The notes beneath the pieces are model-generated. The model had not been told where the DNA came from and made no database searches. It saw only the letters and a list, made by a program, of their open reading frames with translations. Positions 47,101 through 52,744 of a stretch of DNA of 64,000 bases are shown one piece after another. The position numbers were made by a program, and so were the translations under genes. Source of the stretch: Ctena decussata (lineage: Eukaryota; Mollusca; Bivalvia; Lucinida; Lucinidae); NCBI GenBank assembly GCA_963989385.1, contig OZ022508.1:28914166-28978165 (forward strand), given 5' to 3'. Each line of letters starts with the position of its first letter. The first letter of the stretch is position 1.

Positions 47101-50100
47101 ATGTGCTCAGAAGCAGCCAATCAGTGTGCTTTATTTTAAGTTTGAGAATGTACTCAAGCTTTATAGCCTCTGGGCCAGTTAACTAAACAGGCAGCTACCA
47201 AGGTGGTGACCTCTATAAAGGGGTCATAATCTAAGCAACCAGCCAAGACTTGCAGTGCTTATTTGCAATGTAAAGTAGAGGCAGTAAGCTGGTCAGTTTC
47301 TGATTTCAAGTATTTTCTTACAGGTAATACATGTTAAAACAGTGCATTCTATAAGCTCTCTAGTGTTTTCAAAAAGCCATTTTTATTTCAATAAATATAT
47401 GAATGACTTGCAATTTTACGACTCTTTCATCAGTATTTTAGCCATATCAAACCAATGGGAAGAAGATAACTGAAGGCTGTGTGAGATGGAACCCATGTGA
47501 GACAACTAGAATGGCTATCAAAGTTAAGTTAATTGCTCTTTGTCTGTGTATCTATCTTATTTCCAGCTAAAAAAGAAACAGGTACATGTATTTACTGGTA
47601 CTTACATGTCTTTTACTTGGACTCTTGTATGCTATAAATAAAGAATAAAATAACTTGAAAAACTATATGATAAGTTGACCTAAATGTCCTAAAATTTCAA
47701 CAGCAAACACTAATTATTTGTTCTTACTGTTTGAAAGTTTAGAAATAATGCTCAGAAATAATTTTTTCTGTTTGAAATTTTAGGGTTGCCATGCTGTATA
47801 AGCATAAATTAAATAATACAATGTACATCAAGCTTGCAGTGCTGGAAACTCGCAAGATTAATGTGGCCCAAAAGCTAGATGGGCCAAACTTTCAGTGGCC
47901 AGAGCTCCAGATCAGAAGGGGTTACAGGAATAATTCAGGGATAATTTTCCTTATTTTTCCATGAAACATACAATGTGCCCCATAATTAGAACTGTCTCGC
48001 CGAGGTGGTTCTAATGAGGGGTCACAGTGTATGTTTTCATTGAGAAATAAGAAAAATTATCTCTATATTGTCCCTGTTACCCCTTCTTATCTGGAGCTCT
48101 GGGCCCAAACTGTTCACAAGTTTAAGATCCCATTCGTTTCCCATTGCCTACAGATAAATTTGGGCAACTAAAGGTTCATATTTTGGAGATTGTGGTAGCC
48201 CCTGACAAAAATTTGGAGTGTTTTGCCACTGGGTCTCTGGCCATTTCCAGAAATGAGCTTGCCACTACACCTTCACTCTAAATATAAGCCACGACATGAC
48301 AAAACCAAGAAAGTGACATGTGCGCCCAGCACAGACTCAGATCAGCCTGGGCATCTGCCCAGTCTGATCAGAGTCTTTGCTGTTCCCATGGAGCTAGCTT
48401 AGACCCTTAGCTACCCTTTAAATGCACAGCAAAGACTCTGACCAGACTGTACGAATGCCCAGGCTGATCCAAGTCATCACTGGGCGCACATGCCACTTTG
48501 TTGGTTTGTTGTGTTGCTGCTCATATGGTAGAGGTATCCAAATATTTAGGGTATTGACAATCTTCTAAGGTAGATCCCACTCAGTTTACCATAAGGTTCT
48601 TAAAATGGGGACACCTAATATAATCACATGTACCATAATTGTCCTACAAATGGAATATTTTGGTAAAAGACAGAGATGGAATGGCAAACAGTGCAGACCC
48701 TGATCAGACTGCTCCTTTTTGCTTACACCTATCTGTCCCAATACTTAAAATTTTCACAGTACTTGAGTAGCAGAAGAAGCTTTGATAATAAGTCTACTGC
48801 CAAGGCCCAGGGGGTTCTTATGAGGAGTAACAACGTATGTTTTAATTGGGGAAATTACCTCAGAATCTTTTGAGGGGTCACAACATATGTTTTTATAGAC
48901 AAATTACCCCAGAATCTTCTGAGGGGTCAAAACGTATGTTTTATGGGGAAATTATCCCAGGATCTTCTGAGGGATCACAACATATGTTTTTTATGGGAAA
49001 TTATCCCAGAATCTTCTGAGGGGTCACAACATATGTTTTTATGGGGAAATTATTATATGGGGAACGATTTGGATTTCAAAATCTCTGTAGCCATGGTCAG
49101 AACTATAGATTCTTTGATATAAGAGGGTTTGAGTTATCGAGAGTTGACTGTAGTTACCTTCTTTCATGCTCAGCAGGACTTTGGCAGAATTACCTGAAAC
49201 AGATGAAAATTCTGAAATTACCCCTATTCAAGTTCTCTCTAGGCAGGGTTTTCCCTCGACCTTGTAATAAAGGAGTTTTTGGGACCCACACACCAATTTT
49301 TCAAGGGTCCATTGCATAAAGTAAAGGGGCCTGTGCTCTGAAAGTTTTATAAATGTCCCAGTCAAATACCAGAATTCTATAAATACTTCCTCAGGGATCA
49401 AGCTAGACTCAAAGTTTAGGGAGAAGTGACTTCTCCCTCCAGCTGAAATAGGGAGAAGTGACAGCCGTGAAGGGAGAAGTGGTATTGCACGATTATGACA
49501 TTTTTCATTCAGCTTTAAAGAAAAATAGCTATTATGCATACTATTAACATTAAATTGAAAGATTAATAAGCTGCAATGGGTTTATAGGGTAAATTGTCAT
49601 AACAGCTTGTTTATGGAATGATTTGATGAAAATTCTACAAAAAAAAAAAAAAAAAAAAAAAAATTTTTTTTTTTTTTTTTAGGGAGACTCCCACTTCTCC
49701 CTAAGCCCAATTTAGGGCGAAATTTCGGCCCCTAGGGCGATTATTTCGCCCAAATCGCCCCCTAGCTTGATCCCTGCTTCCTTCTGATACTCATTACTTT
49801 GTATTGTGCCAAGAATAACATAATTTTTATTAGAATTCATCACCTTGAATTGGTACTTGGGTTTTTGTTTTGGCAGTCCCAGTGGATGCATAAGTTTTTT
49901 TTCTGGGAGTCCCAGACATCATTCTGGGGGTCTGAGACTCTCAATCTTGCGTCCGGGAAAACCCTGCTAGGGGTGTAACAATGCATCGATACATCGACAT
50001 ATCGTGATAGTGGTTGCCTTGTTAGTGCTATCTTGATAGGACAGTGTTTTCAACTATCAATCACTATTGCCAATAGTGCTTACAACTATCTATAGTTTTG

Positions 50101-52628
50101 ATAATTTTGGTTCCTTATATTTTCACCTTGTGGGCTGTTTTGAATGTGTGAAACTTGTCTTCCAAACTTGTCTTCCTTTAACATTTTGTTAACACCAGTG
50201 CCGCCGCCAACGCTAAGGTAGTGCAATAACACTTCTAGTACATTTGTACAGGCAAGCTAAAAATTCAGAATACCATATACGCGGTATTTTTCGCGGGTTC
50301 AAATTTTCCCGGTTAAGGGTCAAAAACATAAATATTAATTTTCGCGATTTGTAGTCATGCTCGATAAGCAAAACCATTTCTTTTTCGCTTGAATCAGTTC
50401 TTTCGTTAACCTGCGGCAGCCGCCGCAGGTTAATGAAAGAGCTGACTCAAGTGAAAAGTACCAGCAACTACAGAAACAAACACAAACAAAATATTTGAAC
50501 ACTGTGTCTACAGAAGACACTCTGTAAGAAACAGGAAATTATTCACAATTTTAATATTTGCCATTTCTAAGTGAACGCGAAATACCGCGAAAAATTGAAC
50601 ATCCCGAAAAATTACCACGAATACGGTATTACAAAACATCCAATATCACTAGTTGCAGGTGTGCATCTGAATGATTGTCTAACTGGTTGGATAAACGTGA
50701 ACCCATAAGGGCTATCAACAACCAATAACGTTCTACTTTGGCCCGTTGCTTATTATTCTTTTCACCTTTTGGGTTCAGTAAACCCTGCTCAAATATTAGA
50801 ATGAAGGATTTCAAGATTTTGTTATCGACCGTTACCCCTACTTGGGCCGAGAATAAGCCGTGCAAGTGTCTATCTGCCCGGCAGTCCCTACTTGGGCCGA
50901 GAATAAGCCGTGCAAGTGTCTATCTGCCCGGCAGTCGTGCAACACCTACACTTAGGCGAAAAAATATTGCTTAGGGCCGAACACATGTACACTCATTTGA
51001 CCTATTCCGGTGGATTCATCTATTCCGGTGTATCCTGTTTCTTTCTCTGCAACGAAACAAGCTAGAAGCGAAATGATTTTTAGGTAATTACTTTCAATAT
51101 TTATTTGTCAAACCCACATATAGTAAGGATCTCATTAATCAATCAAAGATACGGAAAACTGAGTTTAAAAGTGGCTGGTAATGCATATTTAACAAGAAAA
51201 ATGACAGATGTTTTCAGGCCAACTGTGAAAATAGGGTCGGACAATATTTGTGTAAACAAATATGTCGTAAACCTATATGTCTGTCGATTGCTCATTCTAT
51301 TAGCTATCTAAACCGATAAATATCAAAATGAAATAAAAGCAGTTACTAAGGTTTATTGAAATTTTATTTTATTAGCTCATTTAGCCTATTCCGGTGGATA
51401 GTATATTTGGGGAATGTCTCTGAGTTCTGAAATCCATATTAGTGCTGCATTCTCGTCATGCAATTTGAATATGTAAGTAAAACTCCATAAGGCTTTATTT
51501 TGAATTGTCATTTATCATAGAATCCTGGATAAAAATATCAAACATTGTACTTACGGGCACTGAATCACCGAAATAATTTTTCAGTGAAGCCGTGTGCATA
51601 AGCAGATGTTTTAACTAATCAATTATGTCAAATAAACATTTGTTTGCATAAAATCATCTTTCATCGAGCTAGTAATAATCCGACAGTTTACTTTTGGGGC
51701 GCCCCTCGGTGGTTCTTTCGATGTATTGTAAAAAAATTACAGATCCACCGGAATAAAAGAAGGTGCGTCGAAATAGGATAAAAGACAACGTCTGGTTGTC
51801 GTCAGATTTCCCTATCTTCCTCATATAGTTTGTGAACCCAAATAAAGTGCCTTAAACAAGAGGCTTTTATTTATTTACTGACACAAATAAATTAAAAAAT
51901 GACAGTGTATTTAGACTGTAGCGCACGGTCGACTAAAACGTGCGTCGGAATAGGTCAAATGACTGTAGTGCTTGTTTCCCACAAAATACAGCCGAGTGTC
52001 AAAAGTCTTTCCCCAAAACCATATTTTCCATAGACTTCAATGCATTTTCAAGTGTGAGGTGAATTTTGCTGTAACAATACTGCTTCTCGTGTGATATTAA
52101 ATTTCATTATTAAATTTTTAAATTTTATATGATTAGAAAGAACAATCATTTTGGCAACACCTAATAATTTTGATTTGAACTATAATTAATTATTCTTGTA
52201 GAAATATGCTTTTATAGGCGACACCAGTGCTTTTTCGGCAAATTTTGGCCAACGTCACCATTGACGTCAATAGAAAACTGCATTTCTGAAAATTTCATTG
52301 ATGTTCAAATACTTGTAGTTTAATTGTGAGTAGGTTTAGGGTAACCTTAAAACCATTTTATATTGCAGAAATCTTTTAGGTTTTTAAGCATACAAAAGTT
52401 ATTATGAACATCTGAACACAAATCTCACAATAAAATTTCTTGCACACTTGCAAATGCACTAGAGTCAATGGAAAAAATATTTTGGGGAAAGACTTTTGAC
52501 ACTTGGCTGTATAAGAAGTAAGTCTGATCAAGTTTAGCAATTAAAGCAGTAATTTGATGCAGCAAAATCAAGTGAAACTGTATTATTTTGTATTCTGAAT
52601 ACAAACTTTCAATAGAATTATCCGCCAT
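25998..52628 (-). CDS. lin9: LIN9 (MuvB core / DREAM complex subunit), complete gene, 16 coding exons
   Basis: LIN9 is a subunit of the MuvB core (with LIN37, LIN52, LIN54 and RBBP4), which joins p130/E2F4 to repress, or B-MYB/FOXM1 to activate, cell-cycle genes in the nucleus. Exons 5' to 3', in descending order: 52628-52607, 49193-49158, 47631-47606, 46978-46880, 45507-45374, 44726-44601, 42356-42199, 41491-41358, 40524-40390, 38663-38562, 37983-37903, 33835-33710, 32406-32308, 28593-28510, 27015-26921, 26100-25998. They total 1560 nt (519 residues; vertebrate LIN9 has about 540). Every intron is GT-AG and all phases match. The DIRP domain is about residues 74-150, a Tudor-like region about 200-246, and the LIN52/MYB-binding helices about 350-450. 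Conserved blocks include NLLKLPKAHKWV, DFCVCLKESFPQLKARKL, IRRLMGKPRR and HIQSGLSQMGNLHAF. TTTATT (reverse AATAAA) at 25342 and 25211 are poly(A) candidates. The weakest call is exon 1. Confidence 0.93.
26163..26298. mobile_element. Foldback MITE M5 (copy 1), LIN9 intron 15
   Basis: The arms GAGGTTATAAAACTTGAG and AAAATAAAGCACACTGATTG are repeated as complements around GAGCACATGCTC. A second copy lies at 47033-47172. Confidence 0.85.
26304..26358. repeat. Short palindromic MITE M6 (copy 1)
   Basis: CCTGATGAGGCAGCTCAT and ATGAGCTGCCTCATCTGG with GTCTACAGTGTTTGCC. Others: 33571-33637, 38105-38182 and 41583-41650. Confidence 0.75.
26921..27015 (-). CDS. lin9: LIN9 exon 15, residues 455-486
   Basis: 95 nt. 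Encodes TFSENELNSFEYKSLQDAMS and EIKESLDANNI (vertebrate GGDLNSFEFKSLTDSLNDIKSTIDASNI). Acceptor TTTATTTTTCAG, donor GTAAGT, phase 2. Confidence 0.95.
27128..27361. mobile_element. Foldback MITE M1, LIN9 intron 14
   Basis: Complete 235 bp copy between LIN9 exons 14 and 15. Confidence 0.85.
27689..28094. mobile_element. Foldback MITE M1 (shortened) split by a SINE, LIN9 intron 14
   Basis: The MITE runs 27689-27800 and 28063-28094, with its central part missing, and is split by the family 1 SINE at 27801-28062. Confidence 0.8.
27801..28062 (-). mobile_element. tRNA-derived SINE, family 1, full length
   Basis: On the minus strand it starts GGCCGGACCCAGTAGCACAA, has a T-arm GGTTCGATACCC, and ends with GTTGAACAATAACAC. 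A 13 bp target duplication flanks it: ATAGCGCTCTGTT (27788-27800) and ATAGCACTCTGTT (28063-28075), one mismatch. Confidence 0.9.
28375..28446. repeat. Short perfect hairpin, LIN9 intron 14
   Basis: GGGACACCTAAAAATCATTA and ATTTTCCATTTG pair with their complements around GGGA; arms are about 30 bp. It ends some 65 bp before exon 14. Confidence 0.85.
28510..28593 (-). CDS. lin9: LIN9 exon 14, residues 427-454
   Basis: 84 nt. Encodes NMFANKIPKNDSMMTL and IEKLTSLMLQIR, matching LTDLISRLTAILLQIK. Donor GTAGGG. Confidence 0.92.
29026..29296 (+). mobile_element. tRNA-derived SINE, family 1, full length
   Basis: The head folds as a tRNA: acceptor GGCCGGG/CTGGCC, A box TAGCGCAATCGGTAGG, B box GGTTCGAATCC. 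The body and AAATCAACCAACCAAA tail follow. A perfect 13 bp target duplication TCTAGGTTCTGTG lies at 29013-29025 and 29297-29309. The anticodon arm CTGAC-TCGTAA-GTCAG has a six-base loop. Confidence 0.92.
29638..32102. mobile_element. Foldback MITE M1 split by a 2.2 kb transposon, LIN9 intron 13
   Basis: Left half 29638-29772 and right half 31995-32102 rejoin at CTACCCTTTAA/GTGCTTAG, matching intact copies. Everything between is one insertion. Confidence 0.88.
29773..31994. mobile_element. 2222 bp TIR transposon with TTTAA target duplication
   Basis: Ends GCAGGGTGTGCG...CGCACACCCTGC are exact 12 bp inverted repeats flanked by TTTAA (29768-29772 and 31995-31999). Sub-terminal blocks echo each other: GGCGATAACTTCGCC and GTTCGAGTCGCCCTG on the left, GGCGAAGTTATTTCGCC and CTCGAGTCGCCTTG on the right. 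A TTAA-containing target is typical of piggyBac and Kolobok superfamilies, but no transposase is visible. The longest frames (107-155 codons) overlap each other and look random, so it is probably non-autonomous. The interior has four degenerate repeats around CAGCCTGCGCA...GTCTGTTCGC at 30820, 31240, 31455 and 31710, and is GC-richer than the surrounding intron. Confidence 0.85.
32308..32406 (-). CDS. lin9: LIN9 exon 13, residues 394-426
   Basis: 99 nt. Encodes IAPEQGLKPIDQPSEIRQRC and DEEGEALVNKVSK (vertebrate LAPDQGLQPADQPTDMRRRCEEEA). Donor GTATGG. Confidence 0.94.
32515..32800. repeat. Foldback repeat M7 (copy 1), LIN9 intron 12
   Basis: ATCTTCAAAGCACCTTCAGT and AATGTGAGCTTTTGCACTCA palindromes with TTTAACTACGGATT. 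A second copy is at 34545-34790. Both end in partly complementary AAAGTTGTTAGTCAA/TTAACTA motifs. Confidence 0.55.
32880..33027 (-). mobile_element. tRNA-derived SINE, family 2
   Basis: On the minus strand it begins GAGCCCCAGCAGCTCATTAA and carries GGGTTCAATTCCTGCTTGAG and GGATCCATTGCACACAG, like the copy at 45112. Confidence 0.7.
33210..33446. mobile_element. Foldback MITE M1, LIN9 intron 12
   Basis: Complete copy; GCTGCGACATGAC and GTGTCACAGCTC ends. Confidence 0.85.
33475..33690. mobile_element. Foldback element M8 carrying a nested M6 palindrome
   Basis: TCTGGTAAATTCGGACAGCG and GGGTAAATTCGGA at 33477-33510 are complementary to TCCGAATTTACCCGCTGTCC and GAAGTTACCCGA at 33642-33680. An M6 palindrome (33571-33637) sits inside. 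It ends about 20 bp before LIN9 exon 12. Confidence 0.75.
33710..33835 (-). CDS. lin9: LIN9 exon 12, LIN52/MYB-binding helix, residues 352-393
   Basis: 126 nt. Encodes KSYQQPITPEFQKKYANIVL, ELDNLNKDLNEYLIGVQQYC and QE, a long helix which in vertebrates pairs with LIN52 and forms the B-MYB docking surface. Donor GTATAA. Confidence 0.95.
33890..34048. mobile_element. Foldback MITE M2 (diverged), LIN9 intron 11
   Basis: GATAAGTTTTCTTATTTTTC, AATGTTGTGATACC and the closing CCCCTTCTTATCTGGAGC identify it. Confidence 0.65.
34880..35022. repeat. Strong 143 bp hairpin, LIN9 intron 11
   Basis: CCATGTAGGATAGGGAAATC, TCACCCGAGGGGTCGGAATT and TCAACCAGGGAC pair with their complements around GAGGCTTGCCGA; arms are about 55 bp. 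Interval 35023-35655 is otherwise unremarkable intron. Confidence 0.85.
35667..37850 (-). mobile_element. Family A core-repeat element, terminal hairpin on the left, LIN9 intron 11
   Basis: Terminal palindrome TATCCCCTCACACCACGAAG/TGGTGAGGGGATA (35667-35699), GTTTTGTCCCATACGTAAGT and a GTAC/ACGT microsatellite (35713-35750). Then come about four units of ~145 bp to 36367 and five more at 37182-37830 (TCATCGCTCTAGCGCCTACA, GGTCAAGGTCACTGTGGCTA), ending GGGGATTTGTATCGCC. It is split by the 814 bp insert 36368-37181. Confidence 0.8.
36368..37181. mobile_element. 814 bp insertion headed by a long hairpin
   Basis: It begins TATAGGGATCAAACATGG and ends CTGCTTTTTATGCAATAA. Positions 36373-36514 form a ~140 nt hairpin (GCCAGGTCCCGAGGGAGATG, CCGAGGCCGAAGGCCGAGG and complements). 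GTTATTGCATAAA at 36514 is inverted to TTTATGCAATAAC at the right end. No clear target duplication; no coding. Confidence 0.7.
37903..37983 (-). CDS. lin9: LIN9 exon 11, residues 325-351
   Basis: 81 nt. Encodes TRLSKILMIKKDWITQLQEM and NTEAEKK, matching TRLSKILMIKKEHI...EMNTEAEK. Start of the helical C-terminal half. Confidence 0.95.
38105..38182. repeat. Short palindromic MITE M6, LIN9 intron 10
   Basis: CCAGATGAGGTGGCTCAT and ATGAGCTACCTCATCTGG flanked by GGCAAACAGTG and CCTGCCTGCAAATT. Confidence 0.75.
38562..38663 (-). CDS. lin9: LIN9 exon 10, residues 291-324
   Basis: 102 nt. Encodes ENDPLLSGSPFKGHLMSL and EGGTYGGFPIKFLVLV (vertebrate DNDPLLGQSP... TLGGFPVEFLIQV). Acceptor TTTTTGCCTGCAG, donor GTAAGT. 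Confidence 0.94.
38730..38933. mobile_element. Tc1/mariner-type MITE M4, LIN9 intron 9
   Basis: GTGTCAGCTCTCAATATCTC ... GAGATATTGGGAGTTGACTG ends, with GATATCTCAAAGTA-type arms. Confidence 0.7.
39031..40173. mobile_element. M4 MITE split by a core-repeat element, LIN9 intron 9
   Basis: Left part 39031-39139 (CAGTCAGCTCTGGATATCTC), right part 40066-40173 (TTGAAATGTAAAG ... GAGAATCAACTGTA). They rejoin as GAGATAA/AAGTTGAAATG, like the intact copy at 38730. Confidence 0.75.
39140..40065 (+). mobile_element. Core-repeat element G inside the M4 MITE
   Basis: Four direct repeats of 190-193 bp, anchored by AGGATTATATCCAAACCAC at 39269, 39463, 39654 and 39843. Then a GGACGGACGGACGG tract (39980-40015) and a terminal palindrome TGTCCCTCCGCTTTTC-TTC-GAAAAGGCGGGGGACA (40031-40065). 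Confidence 0.8.
40390..40524 (-). CDS. lin9: LIN9 exon 9, residues 246-290
   Basis: 135 nt, phase 0 at both ends. Encodes SNEITDTIPLSAFQQKQRPR, then MSPPRFIPSTVTANPELNF, matching the SNEPHETMPIAAFGQKQRP block. Confidence 0.94.
40868..41118 (+). mobile_element. tRNA-derived SINE, family 1, LIN9 intron 8
   Basis: Diverged head CCAGGCCCTGCAGCACAGTC, intact body and tail AGCAATAACACAACAAC. It inserted into the outermost duplicated exon 8 fragment. Confidence 0.8.
41119..41357 (-). repeat. Two tandem copies of the 3' half of LIN9 exon 8 plus its splice donor
   Basis: Intron 8 contains two ~124 bp copies of the exon segment encoding ITFDRPGLGTHSVPDFEVL, each ending GTGTTG/GTAAGTCCAGGG, followed by the same CATAAGTAGAGGGTAGAGG intron sequence. 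The nearer copy (41234-41357) has an A/T-rich change; the farther (41119-41233) is more diverged and truncated by the SINE. Confidence 0.85.
41358..41491 (-). CDS. lin9: LIN9 exon 8, Tudor-like region, residues 201-245
   Basis: 134 nt. Encodes ARLRKPQDGLFTGTVDALD, TVTNSYRITFDRPGLGTHSV and PDFEVL. Vertebrate LIN9 has ARLRGVHDGLFTGQID and RVTFDRTGLGTHTIPDYEVL here. Donor GTAAGT. The 3' half of this exon and its donor recur twice in the next intron. Confidence 0.95.
41583..41650. repeat. Short palindromic MITE M6, LIN9 intron 7
   Basis: CCAGATGAGGTGGCTCAT and ATGAGCCATCTCATCTGG. Confidence 0.75.
42199..42356 (-). CDS. lin9: LIN9 exon 7, residues 148-201
   Basis: 158 nt. Encodes CSAAFFEEERAALNEKRQKI, RLIQQRKLNELSSYKDIPEE and IPLHLVIGTKVT, a charged helix leading into the Tudor-like region. 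Acceptor ATTTTCATTTAG, donor GTTAAC (no G at +5, so a weak donor), phase 1. Confidence 0.94.
42603..42889. mobile_element. 287 bp TIR element with 6 bp target duplication, LIN9 intron 6
   Basis: Exact 15 bp inverted repeats CAGTGTCTATTCTAG at 42603-42617 and 42875-42889, flanked by CAAAAC on both sides (42597-42602, 42890-42895). G/C-rich sub-termini; no coding. Confidence 0.8.
42896..43680. other. LIN9 intron 6, unclassified
   Basis: AT-rich sequence with no recognised repeat ends; the 71-codon frame at 43243 has no features of a gene. A run of 13 A lies near 43661. Confidence 0.4.
43690..43905. mobile_element. Foldback MITE M3 (copy 2), LIN9 intron 6
   Basis: Same arms as 14820-15032, including GAGGAACAGTC ... 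GACTGTTCCTC in the centre. Confidence 0.85.
44474..44582. mobile_element. Foldback MITE M2 (partial), LIN9 intron 6
   Basis: AGAATTGTCTTGCTAAGACA centre and GAGGGGTGACAACATTCATT arm. It ends close to the exon 6 donor. Confidence 0.65.
44601..44726 (-). CDS. lin9: LIN9 exon 6, second half of DIRP domain, residues 106-148
   Basis: 126 nt. Encodes PLFKAENDFCVCLKESFPQL, KARKLKAVEWCKIRRLMG and KPRR, the DIRP signature. Acceptor GTTTATTTCAG, donor GTAGCT, phase 2. Confidence 0.96.
45110..45285 (+). mobile_element. tRNA-derived SINE, family 2, LIN9 intron 5
   Basis: Best-preserved copy: GAGCCCCCGTAGCTCAGTGG (A box) and GGTCCCAATTCAAGCCCAGC (decayed B box), then GAGAATCTTTTCAATCATAA. Confidence 0.75.
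45374..45507 (-). CDS. lin9: LIN9 exon 5, first half of DIRP domain, residues 62-106
   Basis: 134 nt. Encodes RFRNYISGHEKRTAQVIG, then LRNLLKLPKAHKWVCYEWFY and SNLD, nearly invariant in animal LIN9. Donor GTGAGT, phase 2. Confidence 0.95.
45550..45728. mobile_element. Foldback element, LIN9 intron 4
   Basis: CACCCCTGGTTAACTA at the left is complementary to TAGTTAACCAGGTGTG at the right. Inner arms: GTTACCAAACAACCAGATGA against GACCAGGTCGTTTGGTAAC. Confidence 0.75.
46245..46482. mobile_element. Foldback MITE M1, LIN9 intron 4
   Basis: Complete copy; the 104-codon minus frame ending inside it is not a gene. Confidence 0.85.
46556..46748. mobile_element. Foldback MITE M2, LIN9 intron 4
   Basis: CTCCAGATAAGAAAGGGTAA ... 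TTATCCCTTCTTATCTG ends, centre CTTGCCGAGACGGTTCTAAT. Confidence 0.8.
46880..46978 (-). CDS. lin9: LIN9 exon 4, residues 29-61
   Basis: 99 nt. Encodes a basic stretch, PARIRKKNQRFF, an acidic NEDEDTS and SPTKSPRKITKPA, with SP/TP sites typical of the disordered N-terminus. Acceptor CTTCCAACAG, donor GTATGT. Confidence 0.88.
47033..47172. mobile_element. Foldback MITE M5 (copy 2), LIN9 intron 3
   Basis: Same palindrome as 26163-26298 with centre GAGCATGTGCTC. It starts about 55 bp upstream (gene sense) of exon 4. Confidence 0.85.
47606..47631 (-). CDS. lin9: LIN9 exon 3, 26 nt micro-exon, residues 20-28
   Basis: Acceptor CTTTATTTATAG, donor GTAAGTACC. Encodes (A)YKSPSKRH. Its 26 nt are exactly what is needed to connect exon 2 (phase 1) with exon 4 (phase 0). 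Confidence 0.75.
47900..48106. mobile_element. Foldback MITE M2, LIN9 intron 2
   Basis: AGAGCTCCAGATCAGAAGGG ... CCTTCTTATCTGGAGCTCT, centre AACTGTCTCGCCGAGGTGG. Confidence 0.85.
48288..48523. mobile_element. Foldback MITE M1, LIN9 intron 2
   Basis: Complete copy with GCCACGACATGACAAAACC and GTTGGTTTGTTGTGTTGC ends. Confidence 0.85.
48813..49058. repeat. ~57 bp tandem array derived from MITE M2, LIN9 intron 2
   Basis: About four and a half units of GAGGGGTCACAACATATG plus TTTTTATGGGGAAATTA plus TCCCAGAATCTTCT. This is one M2 arm amplified in tandem. Confidence 0.8.
49158..49193 (-). CDS. lin9: LIN9 exon 2, residues 8-19
   Basis: 36 nt between ATCTGTTTCAG and GTAACT. Encodes SNSAKVLLSMKE, matching the SAKALVSLKEG block at the start of vertebrate LIN9. 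Confidence 0.8.
49392..49777. mobile_element. 386 bp TIR element with 6 bp target duplication, LIN9 intron 1
   Basis: CAGGGATCAAGCTAG at the left and CTAGCTTGATCCCTG at the right are exact 15 bp inverted repeats, flanked by CTTCCT on both sides. The interior has GGGAGAAGTGACTTCTCCC repeats and an A-run/T-run (49639-49680). Termini resemble hAT, but the duplication is six, not eight, bases. Confidence 0.8.
50268..50635. mobile_element. MITE with ATACC/GGTAT ends and central hairpin, LIN9 intron 1
   Basis: GAATACCATATACGCGGTAT is diverged-complementary to ATTACCACGAATACGGTATT. GCGAAATACCGCGAAAAATT and GCGGTATTTTTCGCGGGTTC are further inverted blocks. The centre, 50385-50460, is a hairpin (GTTCTTTCGTTAACCTGCGG / CCGCAGGTTAATGAAAGAGC). 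Confidence 0.7.
50836..50935. repeat. 50 bp perfect tandem duplication, LIN9 intron 1
   Basis: CCCTACTTGGGCCGAGAATA... occurs at 50836-50885 and 50886-50935 with no visible difference. Confidence 0.95.
50993..51962. mobile_element. 970 bp element with exact 17 bp inverted termini, LIN9 intron 1
   Basis: TCATTTGACCTATTCCG (50993-51009) and its exact complement (51946-51962). The terminal motif CTATTCCGGTGGA recurs internally (51024, 51388; inverted near 51742). No target duplication or transposase seen. Confidence 0.75.
51987..52511. mobile_element. 525 bp Tc1/mariner-type MITE, LIN9 intron 1
   Basis: ~70 bp imperfect inverted repeats beginning TACAGCCGAGTGTCAAAAG and ending CTTTTGACACTTGGCTGTA, with TA at both edges. 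It ends about 95 bp from LIN9 exon 1. Confidence 0.8.
52607..52628 (-). CDS. lin9: LIN9 exon 1, start codon, residues 1-7
   Basis: ATGGCGG in an A-rich context (ACAAAAATGG) encodes MADNSIE plus one base. The donor is GTTTGT, unusual but with G at +5. Joined to exon 2 it reads MADNSIESNSAKVL, parallel to vertebrate MAEL...ESSSAKAL. A longer reading without this donor runs on in frame but loses the similarity. Confidence 0.65.
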
Positions 52629-52744
52629 TTTTGTTGTATACTACTTTACTTGTTTTCAGAACTGGAGAGCTGTCGTGAATAATGCCATGTGCGGAGTACA
52701 TATGAATATCGCTGGTGGCGGTTGCGGAATTTCTAAAGGGGTTG

